A stretch of DNA of 64,000 bases from Oscillatoria nigro-viridis PCC 7112 (GTDB lineage: Bacteria > Cyanobacteriota > Cyanobacteriia > Cyanobacteriales > Microcoleaceae), in the NCBI RefSeq assembly GCF_000317475.1, contig NC_019729.1, forward strand, positions 7,227,445-7,291,444, given 5' to 3'. The position numbers and the translations under genes are program-made. Under the pieces are notes generated by a model, which did no database searches, was not told the DNA's origin, and worked only from the letters and a program-made list of their open reading frames with translations. This document shows positions 40,267 to 48,751 of this stretch, one piece after another (position 1 is the stretch's first letter; each line of letters begins with the position of its first letter).

Positions 40267-41751
40267 CTAATTACTCGATCGCACAGTCAAAACTTGCGGC
40301 GGCGTCGCATCCGGCGGATACAAGAAATCCACCTGCACCAAACGGCGTTCCCCCGGCTTCATATTCACATTCACCAAAGGTTCCCCTTGCTGTCCCCGGC
40401 GCTGCACGATGTGAATGTAGCGCGTCAAAGTCTTGCCCGTATCATCATTAAACATCACCCGCACCGTCCCTCGGAAAAAGATCCGATTTTCTGGAGGATC
40501 GTAAAACATCAATCCCCCCAATTCTGTATTTGCTTTAATCGGTGTTTGCATTTTAATACTAACAGATTGGGACTCGCGAGATTTGTTGTAAAGCGGAAAA
40601 GTTAAGTTGTATTGAATCCCGTAATTACCGTTAGCTAAGTAAGCAGTATCGGGATAGCGAGCTAACATTTTAGCGCTTTGAACTTGACCAGTTCCAAAAG
40701 TACCCGTATCGGTTGTGCTCAAAGCATAAGAAAAGGACTCGCCCCGCTTGGGAATAGTTAAATAATCGGTTCTCGAATTGTCCGTAATTTTAGCTTGCCA
40801 CTGGGAACCTTCAGCTACTCCCGCCACGCGGCCGTAAATTTTTTGCACCGGATTTTCGCCTCTGGGAGTTGGTGCTAAATCTCTCGGCCCCGCTAAACCT
40901 TGGGTATTTAAAATATTTTCCCACTGTTCTAATGTGGGAGATTGCTCGACTCCTCCTGGATTTGTGGGAGCAAACATTGCTAACGACGCTACATAAACCG
41001 AATTGCTGCTCGACATTCGCATCAAGGTCGATCGACCGTTGGAAGAAGGCGCGACATTCCCCACAGGTATCGGCAAATTCATCAGCATTCGGCTTTCATT
41101 CGCCGGAATCTCGATCGCAGCCGGCAAAATGGCTTGTCTGTATCCCCGCAGCACATCGCTCGTGATGCGGCTTCCAGGCCCCGCAAACACAGTGCCGAAT
41201 CGATTTTCTAAATACGACGGCAAATCAACAAACAAGGCATCGGGCCGAGTTAAATAAGTCGCTCCTTGCAATACTTTTAAAGTAACAGGTTCCGAGTTGG
41301 GATTGTGGACAATTATTCCTTGAAATAAGGTGCGAGTTTCGGCGCGATTTTTAGCTTTAGCGATGTGGTGGGCAAAGATGTCAAATCGGCCTTTGAAGGG
41401 AAAGTTTAAGTGTGCAGAAGGTACTTGTTTTCCTTCCGGGGGAAATGTGGAGAGCAAAATGCCTTCGGTTTGCACGACTTCGGGGCTGTTGCTGTTGAAA
41501 ACCGGGATGTTGTCGAGTTTTCCGGGCAAAACCCGCACTTGCTGAGGCACCATCAGGGTTTTCAGCGGGCTGCGGCTTGGCTGTGGCGGCAAGTCCAGTT
41601 CGTTTTCGGGTACGGGGACTTCTGGGTCTACGATCAGTTGTTGTTGGGCGGGAGGTGCGGGGATTGTTTGAGCTAAGGGGAAAATTGGCAAAAACATTGC
41701 TGAGAGAGCGTTTAACTGAACTTGCAGAGATTGCCACATAGCAACCGACAA
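40267..41751 (-). CDS. DUF3370 family secreted protein
   Basis: The 494-residue product has a signal-like N-terminus (LNALSAMFLPIFPLAQTIPA) and a long beta-rich domain with the blocks LMVPQQVRVLPGKLDNIPVF, FPFKGRFDIFAHHIAKAKNR, GIIVHNPNSEPVTLKVLQGA and RNRSDYLT-like (SRTDYLTIPKRGESFSYALS). These fit DUF3370, a family almost confined to cyanobacteria and of unknown role, probably in the periplasm or outer layer. It ends MKPGERRLVQVDFLYPPDAT. It is convergent with the E2 gene, and a terminator for the PEP-CTERM gene lies just upstream. Confidence 0.88.
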   Translation of the reverse strand: MSVAMWQSLQVQLNALSAMFLPIFPLAQTIPAPPAQQQLIVDPEVPVPENELDLPPQPSRSPLKTLMVPQQVRVLPGKLDNIPVFNSNSPEVVQTEGILLSTFPPEGKQVPSAHLNFPFKGRFDIFAHHIAKAKNRAETRTLFQGIIVHNPNSEPVTLKVLQGATYLTRPDALFVDLPSYLENRFGTVFAGPGSRITSDVLRGYRQAILPAAIEIPANESRMLMNLPIPVGNVAPSSNGRSTLMRMSSSNSVYVASLAMFAPTNPGGVEQSPTLEQWENILNTQGLAGPRDLAPTPRGENPVQKIYGRVAGVAEGSQWQAKITDNSRTDYLTIPKRGESFSYALSTTDTGTFGTGQVQSAKMLARYPDTAYLANGNYGIQYNLTFPLYNKSRESQSVSIKMQTPIKANTELGGLMFYDPPENRIFFRGTVRVMFNDDTGKTLTRYIHIVQRRGQQGEPLVNVNMKPGERRLVQVDFLYPPDATPPQVLTVRSSN

Positions 41752-41886
41752 AAAACCTTACCACAAGTTGGTTGATATTTTCTGGGGATTGGGGGATTTT
41801 AGGTCAATTTTTGCGGAAATTCGGGCATCGCAAATTTTTTGTTTTTCACCTTGACAAAATCTACATTTTGTAATTCCAAAGCAAAA

Positions 41887-41924
41887 ATAAGAGCCAGAGG
41901 CGGGATAGCTGCCCTGGCTCTTAT
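41887..41924 (-). terminator. rho-independent terminator of the PEP-CTERM gene
   Basis: ATAAGAGCCAG pairs perfectly with CTGGCTCTTAT (11 bp). Read on the minus strand the stem is followed by TTTTTGC. It lies 85 bp past the stop at 42009. A good classic terminator. Confidence 0.85.
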
Positions 41925-42008
41925 GAGTTGATACTAGAAGTTAACCTGAATTCACTCGAAATGCTACAAGCTTTTCTGCCGATGGATGGCCTGCACCCCT
42001 GAGAAAAT

Positions 42009-42743
42009 TTAAGCAAGAGCTTTTTTTGCCTGCTTGCGGCGGGCTGCTACTAAGCTTCCCAACCCCATCACCATACCTGCGATAGTAGTTGGTTCGGGTA
42101 CTGGCTCAGCATCAGCCGCAACTCCGGCCATAACTTTGTCGCTGGTACCAACACTAGACCCAGCTACCTGTTGGAAGCGAACTCCTGCCTTGAGCGTACC
42201 ATTCTGGAATCCCGTCAAGAAAGCATTTTCTGCCTGAGCCGCACTCAGACTGCTGCCAGTTAGCAAAAAGCTAACCAAAGTAGACTGATTTTTATATAAG
42301 CCTCCATTAGCGTTGCCACCATTAAAGCTATTGCGCGGAGTGCTAATGCCATAGTCGAAACCGTTGGACAAACCGCTAATATCAACGTTTTGCCAAAACT
42401 TTGTAAAAGTGCTGCCAGCAGTCGATTTAACCGATGCACTAACGCCGCTCAATACGTCAAATGCCACGGCAACGAGAGAAGAGTTTGTGGCACCACCGGC
42501 TGTAGCCTGAGTGCCAGTGGTATTGGTGATGCCCAAATTCAGGAGCAAATCGGCTCCACTTTGGACAAAGTTGAAGTCCAATGTTGCAGTAGCGCCGGTA
42601 CCGATGCCGTTGGTGGTACCGTACTGAGGATCGACGGATAAAGCGAATGCTTGGGCTTGCGTTGCAGTTAGTAATGAAGAAGCAATGGCTAAACCAGCGG
42701 TAGCTATACAGGCAGTTAGTGGTTGGGCGAAGTTGGTTTTCAT
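42009..42743 (-). CDS. PEP-CTERM sorting domain protein
   Basis: The 244-residue product has a signal peptide (ACIATAGLAIASSLLTATQA, cleaved after QAQA) and a C-terminal PEP-CTERM tag: VPEPTTIAGMVMGLGSLVAA, then RRKQAKKALA. The tag directs sorting by an exosortase to the cell surface or extracellular matrix. The middle (~35-205) is a beta-rich domain with Gly, Ser and Thr-rich strands. PEP-CTERM proteins are often linked to exopolysaccharide. No exosortase is in the window. The gene is followed by a strong terminator and so is probably a single unit. Confidence 0.93.
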   Translation of the reverse strand: MKTNFAQPLTACIATAGLAIASSLLTATQAQAFALSVDPQYGTTNGIGTGATATLDFNFVQSGADLLLNLGITNTTGTQATAGGATNSSLVAVAFDVLSGVSASVKSTAGSTFTKFWQNVDISGLSNGFDYGISTPRNSFNGGNANGGLYKNQSTLVSFLLTGSSLSAAQAENAFLTGFQNGTLKAGVRFQQVAGSSVGTSDKVMAGVAADAEPVPEPTTIAGMVMGLGSLVAARRKQAKKALA

Positions 42744-43133
42744 AAGAGTAATACCTTGTTTATATCGTGGGGGGGATTGACTTTATTGATTTCTTCTGGT
42801 AGCTATTTACAACATCGCTCATTTAAAAGTGTTTGTCTATACATTTTTGATACCTTTACCAAAACAATATGCTTCCAGGTTTATTCTTAAAGTTTTCGTA
42901 AACTCGGTTGTACCGCAAACGCTAGGATGACTGTTGCTGAGGCATTCCACGGCTAACTATCCGTTATTGCAACTTTCGGTACCATCCGCTGTTACAACCC
43001 GTATTTACGTAATTTTACTAATGTAAAAGTTTGTTTTTATACAAATAGATGGCAAATCTGTTTGCCGATCGCACTTTCCTGAGTCCGCGCACCATTGCCA
43101 AAATTGTTGAGCGTGAAGTCGGTTTCGACTGAT

Positions 43134-43248
43134 ATCTTGCACCATTGTCAAGAACGGGCTCTGGGGCCCGTGAAGCGAAGAATGAGTTTTCTCGCTTCAC
43201 AGCCCGGAAAGCCTGTTCCTAAAAAAGTAATTGAGAATGGTGCAAGAT
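43134..43248. mobile_element. MITE-like element, family C copy 2
   Basis: ATCTTGCACCATTGTCAAGA at the left and AGAATGGTGCAAGAT at the right are inverted ends, matching copy 1 at 11568. The interior differs: it carries GTGAAGCGAAGAAT and its complement. The gap 42744-43133 shows no gene. Confidence 0.8.
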
Positions 43249-43278
43249 GTGAGTTTCGATCGTCGGACGTTCAAACAA

Positions 43279-43307
43279 TTTACCAATTACCAATTACCAA
43301 TTACCAA
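43279..43307. repeat. ACCAATT heptamer tract
   Basis: About four units of ACCAATT lie 7 bp past the stop codon of the 1771-residue kinase gene. Confidence 0.85.
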
Positions 43308-43313
43308 CTTGCG

Positions 43314-46300
43314 TTATTTCTGTTTTAGGACTACCAACGTAATGTCGTCAAAAACTTTATGTTTGTCAATATGTTGCCGCAGATGATCGATTACTGCTTG
43401 TCGAATTTCTTCAGCCGTTTTGTGGCGATTTTCTTTGGCCACTTGGCACAATCTTTCTATGCCGTAATACACTTTATTTATATTTACAGCTTCGGTAATT
43501 CCATCTGTGTAAATCACTACTACATCCCCTGGATTAAGATGCACTTGAACTTGGGAAACAAAATCAGCAATATCTTCCTCTAATCCCACAGGAAAGCCGA
43601 GTTCCATTGTATCGATCCGTTCGATGTTACCATCAGTACGGACTACTATTATTTCTTCATGTTGACCGCTGATGGTAAAGTTACTATCTTGATAATCTAA
43701 CAAAGCCAAGGTCATGTTTTTAGACGAGTCGATGCGCTCGATATTGGCATAAAGGGTGCGGTTTAACACATCAAGAAACTTCACCGGATCGGTTTCGTTC
43801 ATTTGTTGGAGAGTGCGGACTGCGGTTTGCGCCATAATCATCAATACGCCACTTTCTAAACCATGTCCCGTAACATCGCCGATGCTAATTTTTACCTTAT
43901 CATTTTGGGTTAGCACGTCGTAGTAGTCGCCACCAACTTCATCGGCAGGTTGCATATATCCAGCTATTTCTAATCCTTTAATTTTATCGAGTTCTGATTG
44001 TTTGGGCAAGATCATTTGTTGCAGTCGTTTCGTGACTTCTAACTCAGCACTGAGGCGGATGTTTTCGGCTTTAAGTTTGTTATTGAGGCTGCTAATTTCC
44101 TGGTTTGCTTGGGCGAGTTGGGCGGTGCGCTCTTCTACTTTTTGTTCCTGCGTGTGGTAAAGGAAGGCATTTTCTAGCGAGATTGCTGCTTGAGAAGAGA
44201 TCAGTTTTAAAACTTCCAGCCGCGTCGGAGTGAAAGCGCTAGTTGCCAAATTATTTTCAAAGTAAAGTAAACCCATCATTTTGCCTTGATTGATGATGGG
44301 AATACATAAGACTGACTTGGGTTGATGCGTCCTGATATAAGGGTCGGTTCTAAAAGCTCCTTCAGCCTTAGCATTATTTAAAACGACAGTTGTGAGAGTC
44401 TTTTCCACATAATAAATAACGCTTAAGGGAACAACTTGCTCTAGTTCAATCTGGGGAGATAACAACACATTAATATCGCTGTCCTCAACTTCCCCAGCGG
44501 CTGCGATCGCAAAACCTTCTGACTGATTCAAAATCAGAAATCCTTTTTGAGCGCCAGCATTATGGAACGCAATTTTCATAAATTGTAAAATCAGTTCGCT
44601 TAAAACAATTTCCCCAGAGATGATTTTGGAAAATTTAAGCACAGAAAGTAGCTCTAATCCTTCCAAGCTACCTCCTATTGTTAATGTCGTGGTATTAAAA
44701 TCAAGACCGAGATTTTTTTGAGCTGTTATTCTCCCAAATATTTTTGGATACCTTGACTCTAAATCTTGGGCTTTTGCCGTAGCTCCCCAGCGAATATAAG
44801 CGTAGTAGGATTCGTTCAGATAGAACCGACTCATATGTTCGCGACCGCAAGCAAAATGAAATTCTCCAGCCAGTTCTTTAGCAATAGCTTCATCTTCCCG
44901 GCGTTCGTACTCTATCGCTCCCGATATCGCTCTTTCGTACAAGTTAATTGCTTGCTCATTTTGCCCTAAAATCCGCGCTTTTTCTGCCTCGATCAGGTCG
45001 TACTTGTGCTGATAGTTCATCGGCGCGTCTTGCGCCCAGCGTTTCATTTTTTCCTGATGAGATTCTACTAATTCCAGATATTGCTGTTGCTCCCTCGGCG
45101 CAGCGGTGTTGTAATTAGCGAGCAGGATCAGCGAATAATAGAAGTGGTGAGCGGGAAACGTCATCATGCCGCTATCGCCTCTGAGGTGTTCGTGAGCTGC
45201 CAAAATGCAGGCAAGAGCCTGGGAATAATCTTTAAATAAATAACAGAGAAAGGCTTTGGCCTGGTAAACTAATAACAGCGTTGTTGCATTTTTGGTTTCC
45301 TGCAAATATACCAGCATCGCTGCTTCATCAAAACTTTTGCCTTGCAGCAGCATTTTATCTGATGATAATCCTTGCAAATTTAAGGTCAGTTGATGCCATA
45401 CCTTAATGAAATTGAGCGGAAATTCCTGTTTGATTTTATTTAAAAGTTTGATATATTCCCTAATGTTTACATCGACAATTTCTAAGCATTCGCCGCTCAA
45501 TAATAGGTTGGTACAATAGTGGAGTACGCAATAGCCTGCATATTGGTAATCTCCCGTTTCCAAACCGGCTTGAATCGCCTCTTCTAACGGTGCAATACTT
45601 TCCTTAGCCTGCTCTTTCCAATGGGATATCAAACCGTAAAATGGCGCATAAACTCGACATTTGAGTTTGTTGTCAGGAAAAATATCTAGGAGTTTAATCG
45701 CCAACTGCCCGCAGTAATATCCCGCGTCCAAGTCTGCCATCGGCCCGCACAAAATTATGCCGTAATTTGCGTAAGCGATCGCTGCCAGAGCTGAATAACC
45801 CTGTTCCACACAAAGATTGACCTTCGTTAAAACTATCTGAACAAAGGTTGAAGGCGCTGAGATCGAAGCCGCTGCCGTTGCCGTTATCAAGATTCGCAGA
45901 GCTGCTAGCAAATAGGGATCGGTCATTTCGGGAAGGTTTTCTAACTCTTCTAATCTCGGCATCTGCACGGAACTGCTGCCCTCGCTGGGAAGAGGAGCTA
46001 GGGAAACTCCGAGCATCTCTACCGCTTGCAGTCCGGTTTCAAGGGCTTTGGATAGCTGGTTTTGAGCGATATAAAATTCAACTTTTAGCTCGTAAACTTT
46101 CACCTTTTCGAGCAGGGTTGTTGCCTGTTGCAGCGCTATTTCTGCCAGTGCAGCAGCTCTCTCGAAGTTGGTACACAAGTATTCTGCTTCTACAGCTTCT
46201 ATATAGAGGTTGAGCGTGAGTTCGTAATTGCTTTGCCAGCTAGAAGCTGCCAGGAGTTCCATGCCCGCATTAAAATAATTGGCAGCCGCTTCGGAGGCTG

Positions 46301-48629
46301 TTGCTGCTTTAGCTTTCCGACCTGCGGCGAGATTCAGGGCAGCGAGTTGGTTTTTTTCTGACTGCTCGGTGATGAACTCGCTGCCGATATTCAGTTGATT
46401 GACGATCGCAAAAATGTTTTCTTCTTGCTGAGATGGGGTCGTATTTTTCAGCAGCAGTTGACCAATTTTGAGGTGAGTTAATTTTTTTTGGTCTTCGGCA
46501 ATGAGAGAATAAGCTGCTTGCTGTACGCGATCGTGCAAAAACTTGTAAGGAATTTGCACAGATGCAGTTTGACGGCTGGCGATATCGTCAAGGTGCAAAT
46601 TCTCTGCCAGTTCGCGGTCAAAAAAGAGCGGAATTTTGTAGGCGTCGTTCAAGGGGAGAATCAAACCTGCCTTTAGGGCAGACCACAGTTGATTTGCCGT
46701 TTCTATAGGAGATTCTTCATTGACGATCGCCAAAACATCTAAATAAAATCTGCTGCCGATACAAGCTGCTAACTGCAAAATCTTTTGACTTGCTTCCGGC
46801 AGCCTTTGAATCTGCTTTACCATTAACTCGACAACGTTATAATCCGCAATTCCTACCGCTTGAATTTCATCTATTTCCCACTCCCATTGGCGACTATTAA
46901 AATTGTAAGCTAACAGCTTTTCTTCATAAATATATTTTAGCAGTTGATTTAAAAAGAAAGGATTGCCTTGAGTTTTGTTAAATAGCAGAGCGGATAGACT
47001 TTGGGATTTTTGGCTTTCCTTGAGAGTGTCGGCAACTATTTGATTGACATCTGTACTACTCAAAGGTGCGAGAGTAATTGTTGTTAAATTAGCTGAATTT
47101 TCTTGATTATTTTTCAAAGTTTGCATCAAAGGATGCGTCGGACTAACTTCATTATCTCGATAAGCACCAATCATCAGTAGATATTGGCTGTCGGGGTTAG
47201 TCACTAGCAGTTGAATTAACTTGAGCGACGATAAATCAGCCCACTGCAAATCATCTAGAAAAATAACCAGCGGGTGTTCTGGTTGAGTAAAAACTTGAAT
47301 AAAGCTGGCAAACACCCGATTAAATCGATTTTGAGCTTCAGTTGCTCCCACTTCTGGCACGGGCGGCTGTTCGCCAACGATCAGTTCAACTTCGGGAATA
47401 ACTTCTGTAATAATTCGGCCTTGCTGGCCTAACGCGTATAAGAGTTTTTGTTTCCAATTCTCTATCTGTTGCGGACTATCAGTTAATAGTTGGCGCATCA
47501 GATCCGAGAAAGCTTCTATCAGAGAAGCGTAGGGAATGTTGCGCTTAAATTGGTCAAATTTACCCGAAATGAAATAGCCATGCTGCCGGACAATCGGTTT
47601 GTGAACTTCATTAACTACAGCAGTTTTCCCAATGCCTGAATAGCCCGCTACTAGCATCATTTCCGCTGTCCCATTACTGATGCGGTCGAAGGCGGCTAGG
47701 AGTGTCTGAACTTGTTCAAATCGACCGTAGAGTTTCTGCGGAATTTGCAATTGACTTGATAAATCTTCTTGACCAATTTGAAAGTTGTCAATTTTCCCTG
47801 TAGTTTCTAATTGAGTTAAACACTGTTCTAGATCGAATTTCAAACCTTCAGCACTTTGATAGCGTTCTTCAGCAGTTTTAGCCATCAATTTCATCACAAT
47901 TTCAGAAATTGCTTGAGGAATCTGGCTGTTAATTTTTGCTGGTGGTACGGGTTGAATGGCAATGTGGGAGTAAATTAATTCGAGGACGTCAGTGGTCGGA
48001 AAGGGCAGTTTCCCTGTTAGCATTTCATAAAACGTGACGCCTAAAGAGTAGAAATCCGTTCGGTAGTCGATTGCTCGATTCATCCGACCTGTTTGTTCTG
48101 GGGATAGATAGGCAAGAGTTCCTTCTAATAAGTTGGGGTGGCTGAGGGATTGATTCTCTTTAGACAGGCGGGTGGCAATCCCAAAATCGGTAATTTTTAC
48201 TTGATTTGTGGTAAAATTGACGATGATATTTTGGGGTTTGATATCTTTGTGAATAATGCAAAGATCGTGCAACTGAGCGAGGGTAGATGCTAGCTGAATC
48301 GCGATCGCTAGAAAATCTCGTATTTGTGGCTGCTTAAATTTTTCGCTATCTGAGAGAGCAATTCCGCCAAAATCTTCCACAATTAGGATAAATTTGCGGT
48401 TCCCCAATTCTTGTAGTTCTAAAGGTTTAACTATACCCTCTATATTAAGGTTTTTGGAAACTTCATATTCCTGTCTTAAACGGGTAATTTCTTCTAGATG
48501 AGGATACTCGTTTTTGAGGATTTTAAATATCGCTGGCTGTCCGTCTGACTCTTTGATCCCTCGATAAATAACAGTATTAAACCCTTGGTAAATTTGTGAA
48601 GTAATTTTATATCCGCGAATTGCTAACAT
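43314..48629 (-). CDS. Ser/Thr kinase - AAA ATPase - GAF - PP2C/SpoIIE phosphatase signalling protein
   Basis: The 1771-residue product carries four modules. An N-terminal protein kinase (~1-275) has IIHKDIKPQN and ITDFGIA. An AAA/NB-ARC-like ATPase (~300-560) has Walker A GYSGIGKTAVV and LVIFLDDLQWADLSSLKLIQ. A long TPR-like helical middle (~600-1310) follows, then a GAF domain (~1365-1495, SVLCIPIINQGKMMGLLYFE) and a coiled coil. The C-terminal SpoIIE-type PP2C phosphatase (~1560-1771) has YMQPADEVGGDYYDVL, ISIGDVTGHGLESGVLMIMA and VVIYTDGITEA. Kinase and phosphatase in one chain suggest a self-contained switch, perhaps acting on anti-sigma-factor antagonists. The ligand and target are unknown. 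The layout is a known cyanobacterial type. Confidence 0.95.
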   Translation of the reverse strand: MLAIRGYKITSQIYQGFNTVIYRGIKESDGQPAIFKILKNEYPHLEEITRLRQEYEVSKNLNIEGIVKPLELQELGNRKFILIVEDFGGIALSDSEKFKQPQIRDFLAIAIQLASTLAQLHDLCIIHKDIKPQNIIVNFTTNQVKITDFGIATRLSKENQSLSHPNLLEGTLAYLSPEQTGRMNRAIDYRTDFYSLGVTFYEMLTGKLPFPTTDVLELIYSHIAIQPVPPAKINSQIPQAISEIVMKLMAKTAEERYQSAEGLKFDLEQCLTQLETTGKIDNFQIGQEDLSSQLQIPQKLYGRFEQVQTLLAAFDRISNGTAEMMLVAGYSGIGKTAVVNEVHKPIVRQHGYFISGKFDQFKRNIPYASLIEAFSDLMRQLLTDSPQQIENWKQKLLYALGQQGRIITEVIPEVELIVGEQPPVPEVGATEAQNRFNRVFASFIQVFTQPEHPLVIFLDDLQWADLSSLKLIQLLVTNPDSQYLLMIGAYRDNEVSPTHPLMQTLKNNQENSANLTTITLAPLSSTDVNQIVADTLKESQKSQSLSALLFNKTQGNPFFLNQLLKYIYEEKLLAYNFNSRQWEWEIDEIQAVGIADYNVVELMVKQIQRLPEASQKILQLAACIGSRFYLDVLAIVNEESPIETANQLWSALKAGLILPLNDAYKIPLFFDRELAENLHLDDIASRQTASVQIPYKFLHDRVQQAAYSLIAEDQKKLTHLKIGQLLLKNTTPSQQEENIFAIVNQLNIGSEFITEQSEKNQLAALNLAAGRKAKAATASEAAANYFNAGMELLAASSWQSNYELTLNLYIEAVEAEYLCTNFERAAALAEIALQQATTLLEKVKVYELKVEFYIAQNQLSKALETGLQAVEMLGVSLAPLPSEGSSSVQMPRLEELENLPEMTDPYLLAALRILITATAAASISAPSTFVQIVLTKVNLCVEQGYSALAAIAYANYGIILCGPMADLDAGYYCGQLAIKLLDIFPDNKLKCRVYAPFYGLISHWKEQAKESIAPLEEAIQAGLETGDYQYAGYCVLHYCTNLLLSGECLEIVDVNIREYIKLLNKIKQEFPLNFIKVWHQLTLNLQGLSSDKMLLQGKSFDEAAMLVYLQETKNATTLLLVYQAKAFLCYLFKDYSQALACILAAHEHLRGDSGMMTFPAHHFYYSLILLANYNTAAPREQQQYLELVESHQEKMKRWAQDAPMNYQHKYDLIEAEKARILGQNEQAINLYERAISGAIEYERREDEAIAKELAGEFHFACGREHMSRFYLNESYYAYIRWGATAKAQDLESRYPKIFGRITAQKNLGLDFNTTTLTIGGSLEGLELLSVLKFSKIISGEIVLSELILQFMKIAFHNAGAQKGFLILNQSEGFAIAAAGEVEDSDINVLLSPQIELEQVVPLSVIYYVEKTLTTVVLNNAKAEGAFRTDPYIRTHQPKSVLCIPIINQGKMMGLLYFENNLATSAFTPTRLEVLKLISSQAAISLENAFLYHTQEQKVEERTAQLAQANQEISSLNNKLKAENIRLSAELEVTKRLQQMILPKQSELDKIKGLEIAGYMQPADEVGGDYYDVLTQNDKVKISIGDVTGHGLESGVLMIMAQTAVRTLQQMNETDPVKFLDVLNRTLYANIERIDSSKNMTLALLDYQDSNFTISGQHEEIIVVRTDGNIERIDTMELGFPVGLEEDIADFVSQVQVHLNPGDVVVIYTDGITEAVNINKVYYGIERLCQVAKENRHKTAEEIRQAVIDHLRQHIDKHKVFDDITLVVLKQK

Positions 48630-48751
48630 AGGTGTCTTAATCTTGAAGTGATATCAGTGCCATCATATATAAAATACAATATAGCGATCGCGCCAACTGC
48701 TAGTCAGTTGAAACAGCGATCGCTTTTGAGTTAGCAATCTGACTTGCGGAG

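Noticed and set aside
40221..40451. Plus-strand 76-residue frame
   Set aside because: It starts in a heptamer tract and overlaps the end of the DUF3370 gene on the other strand.
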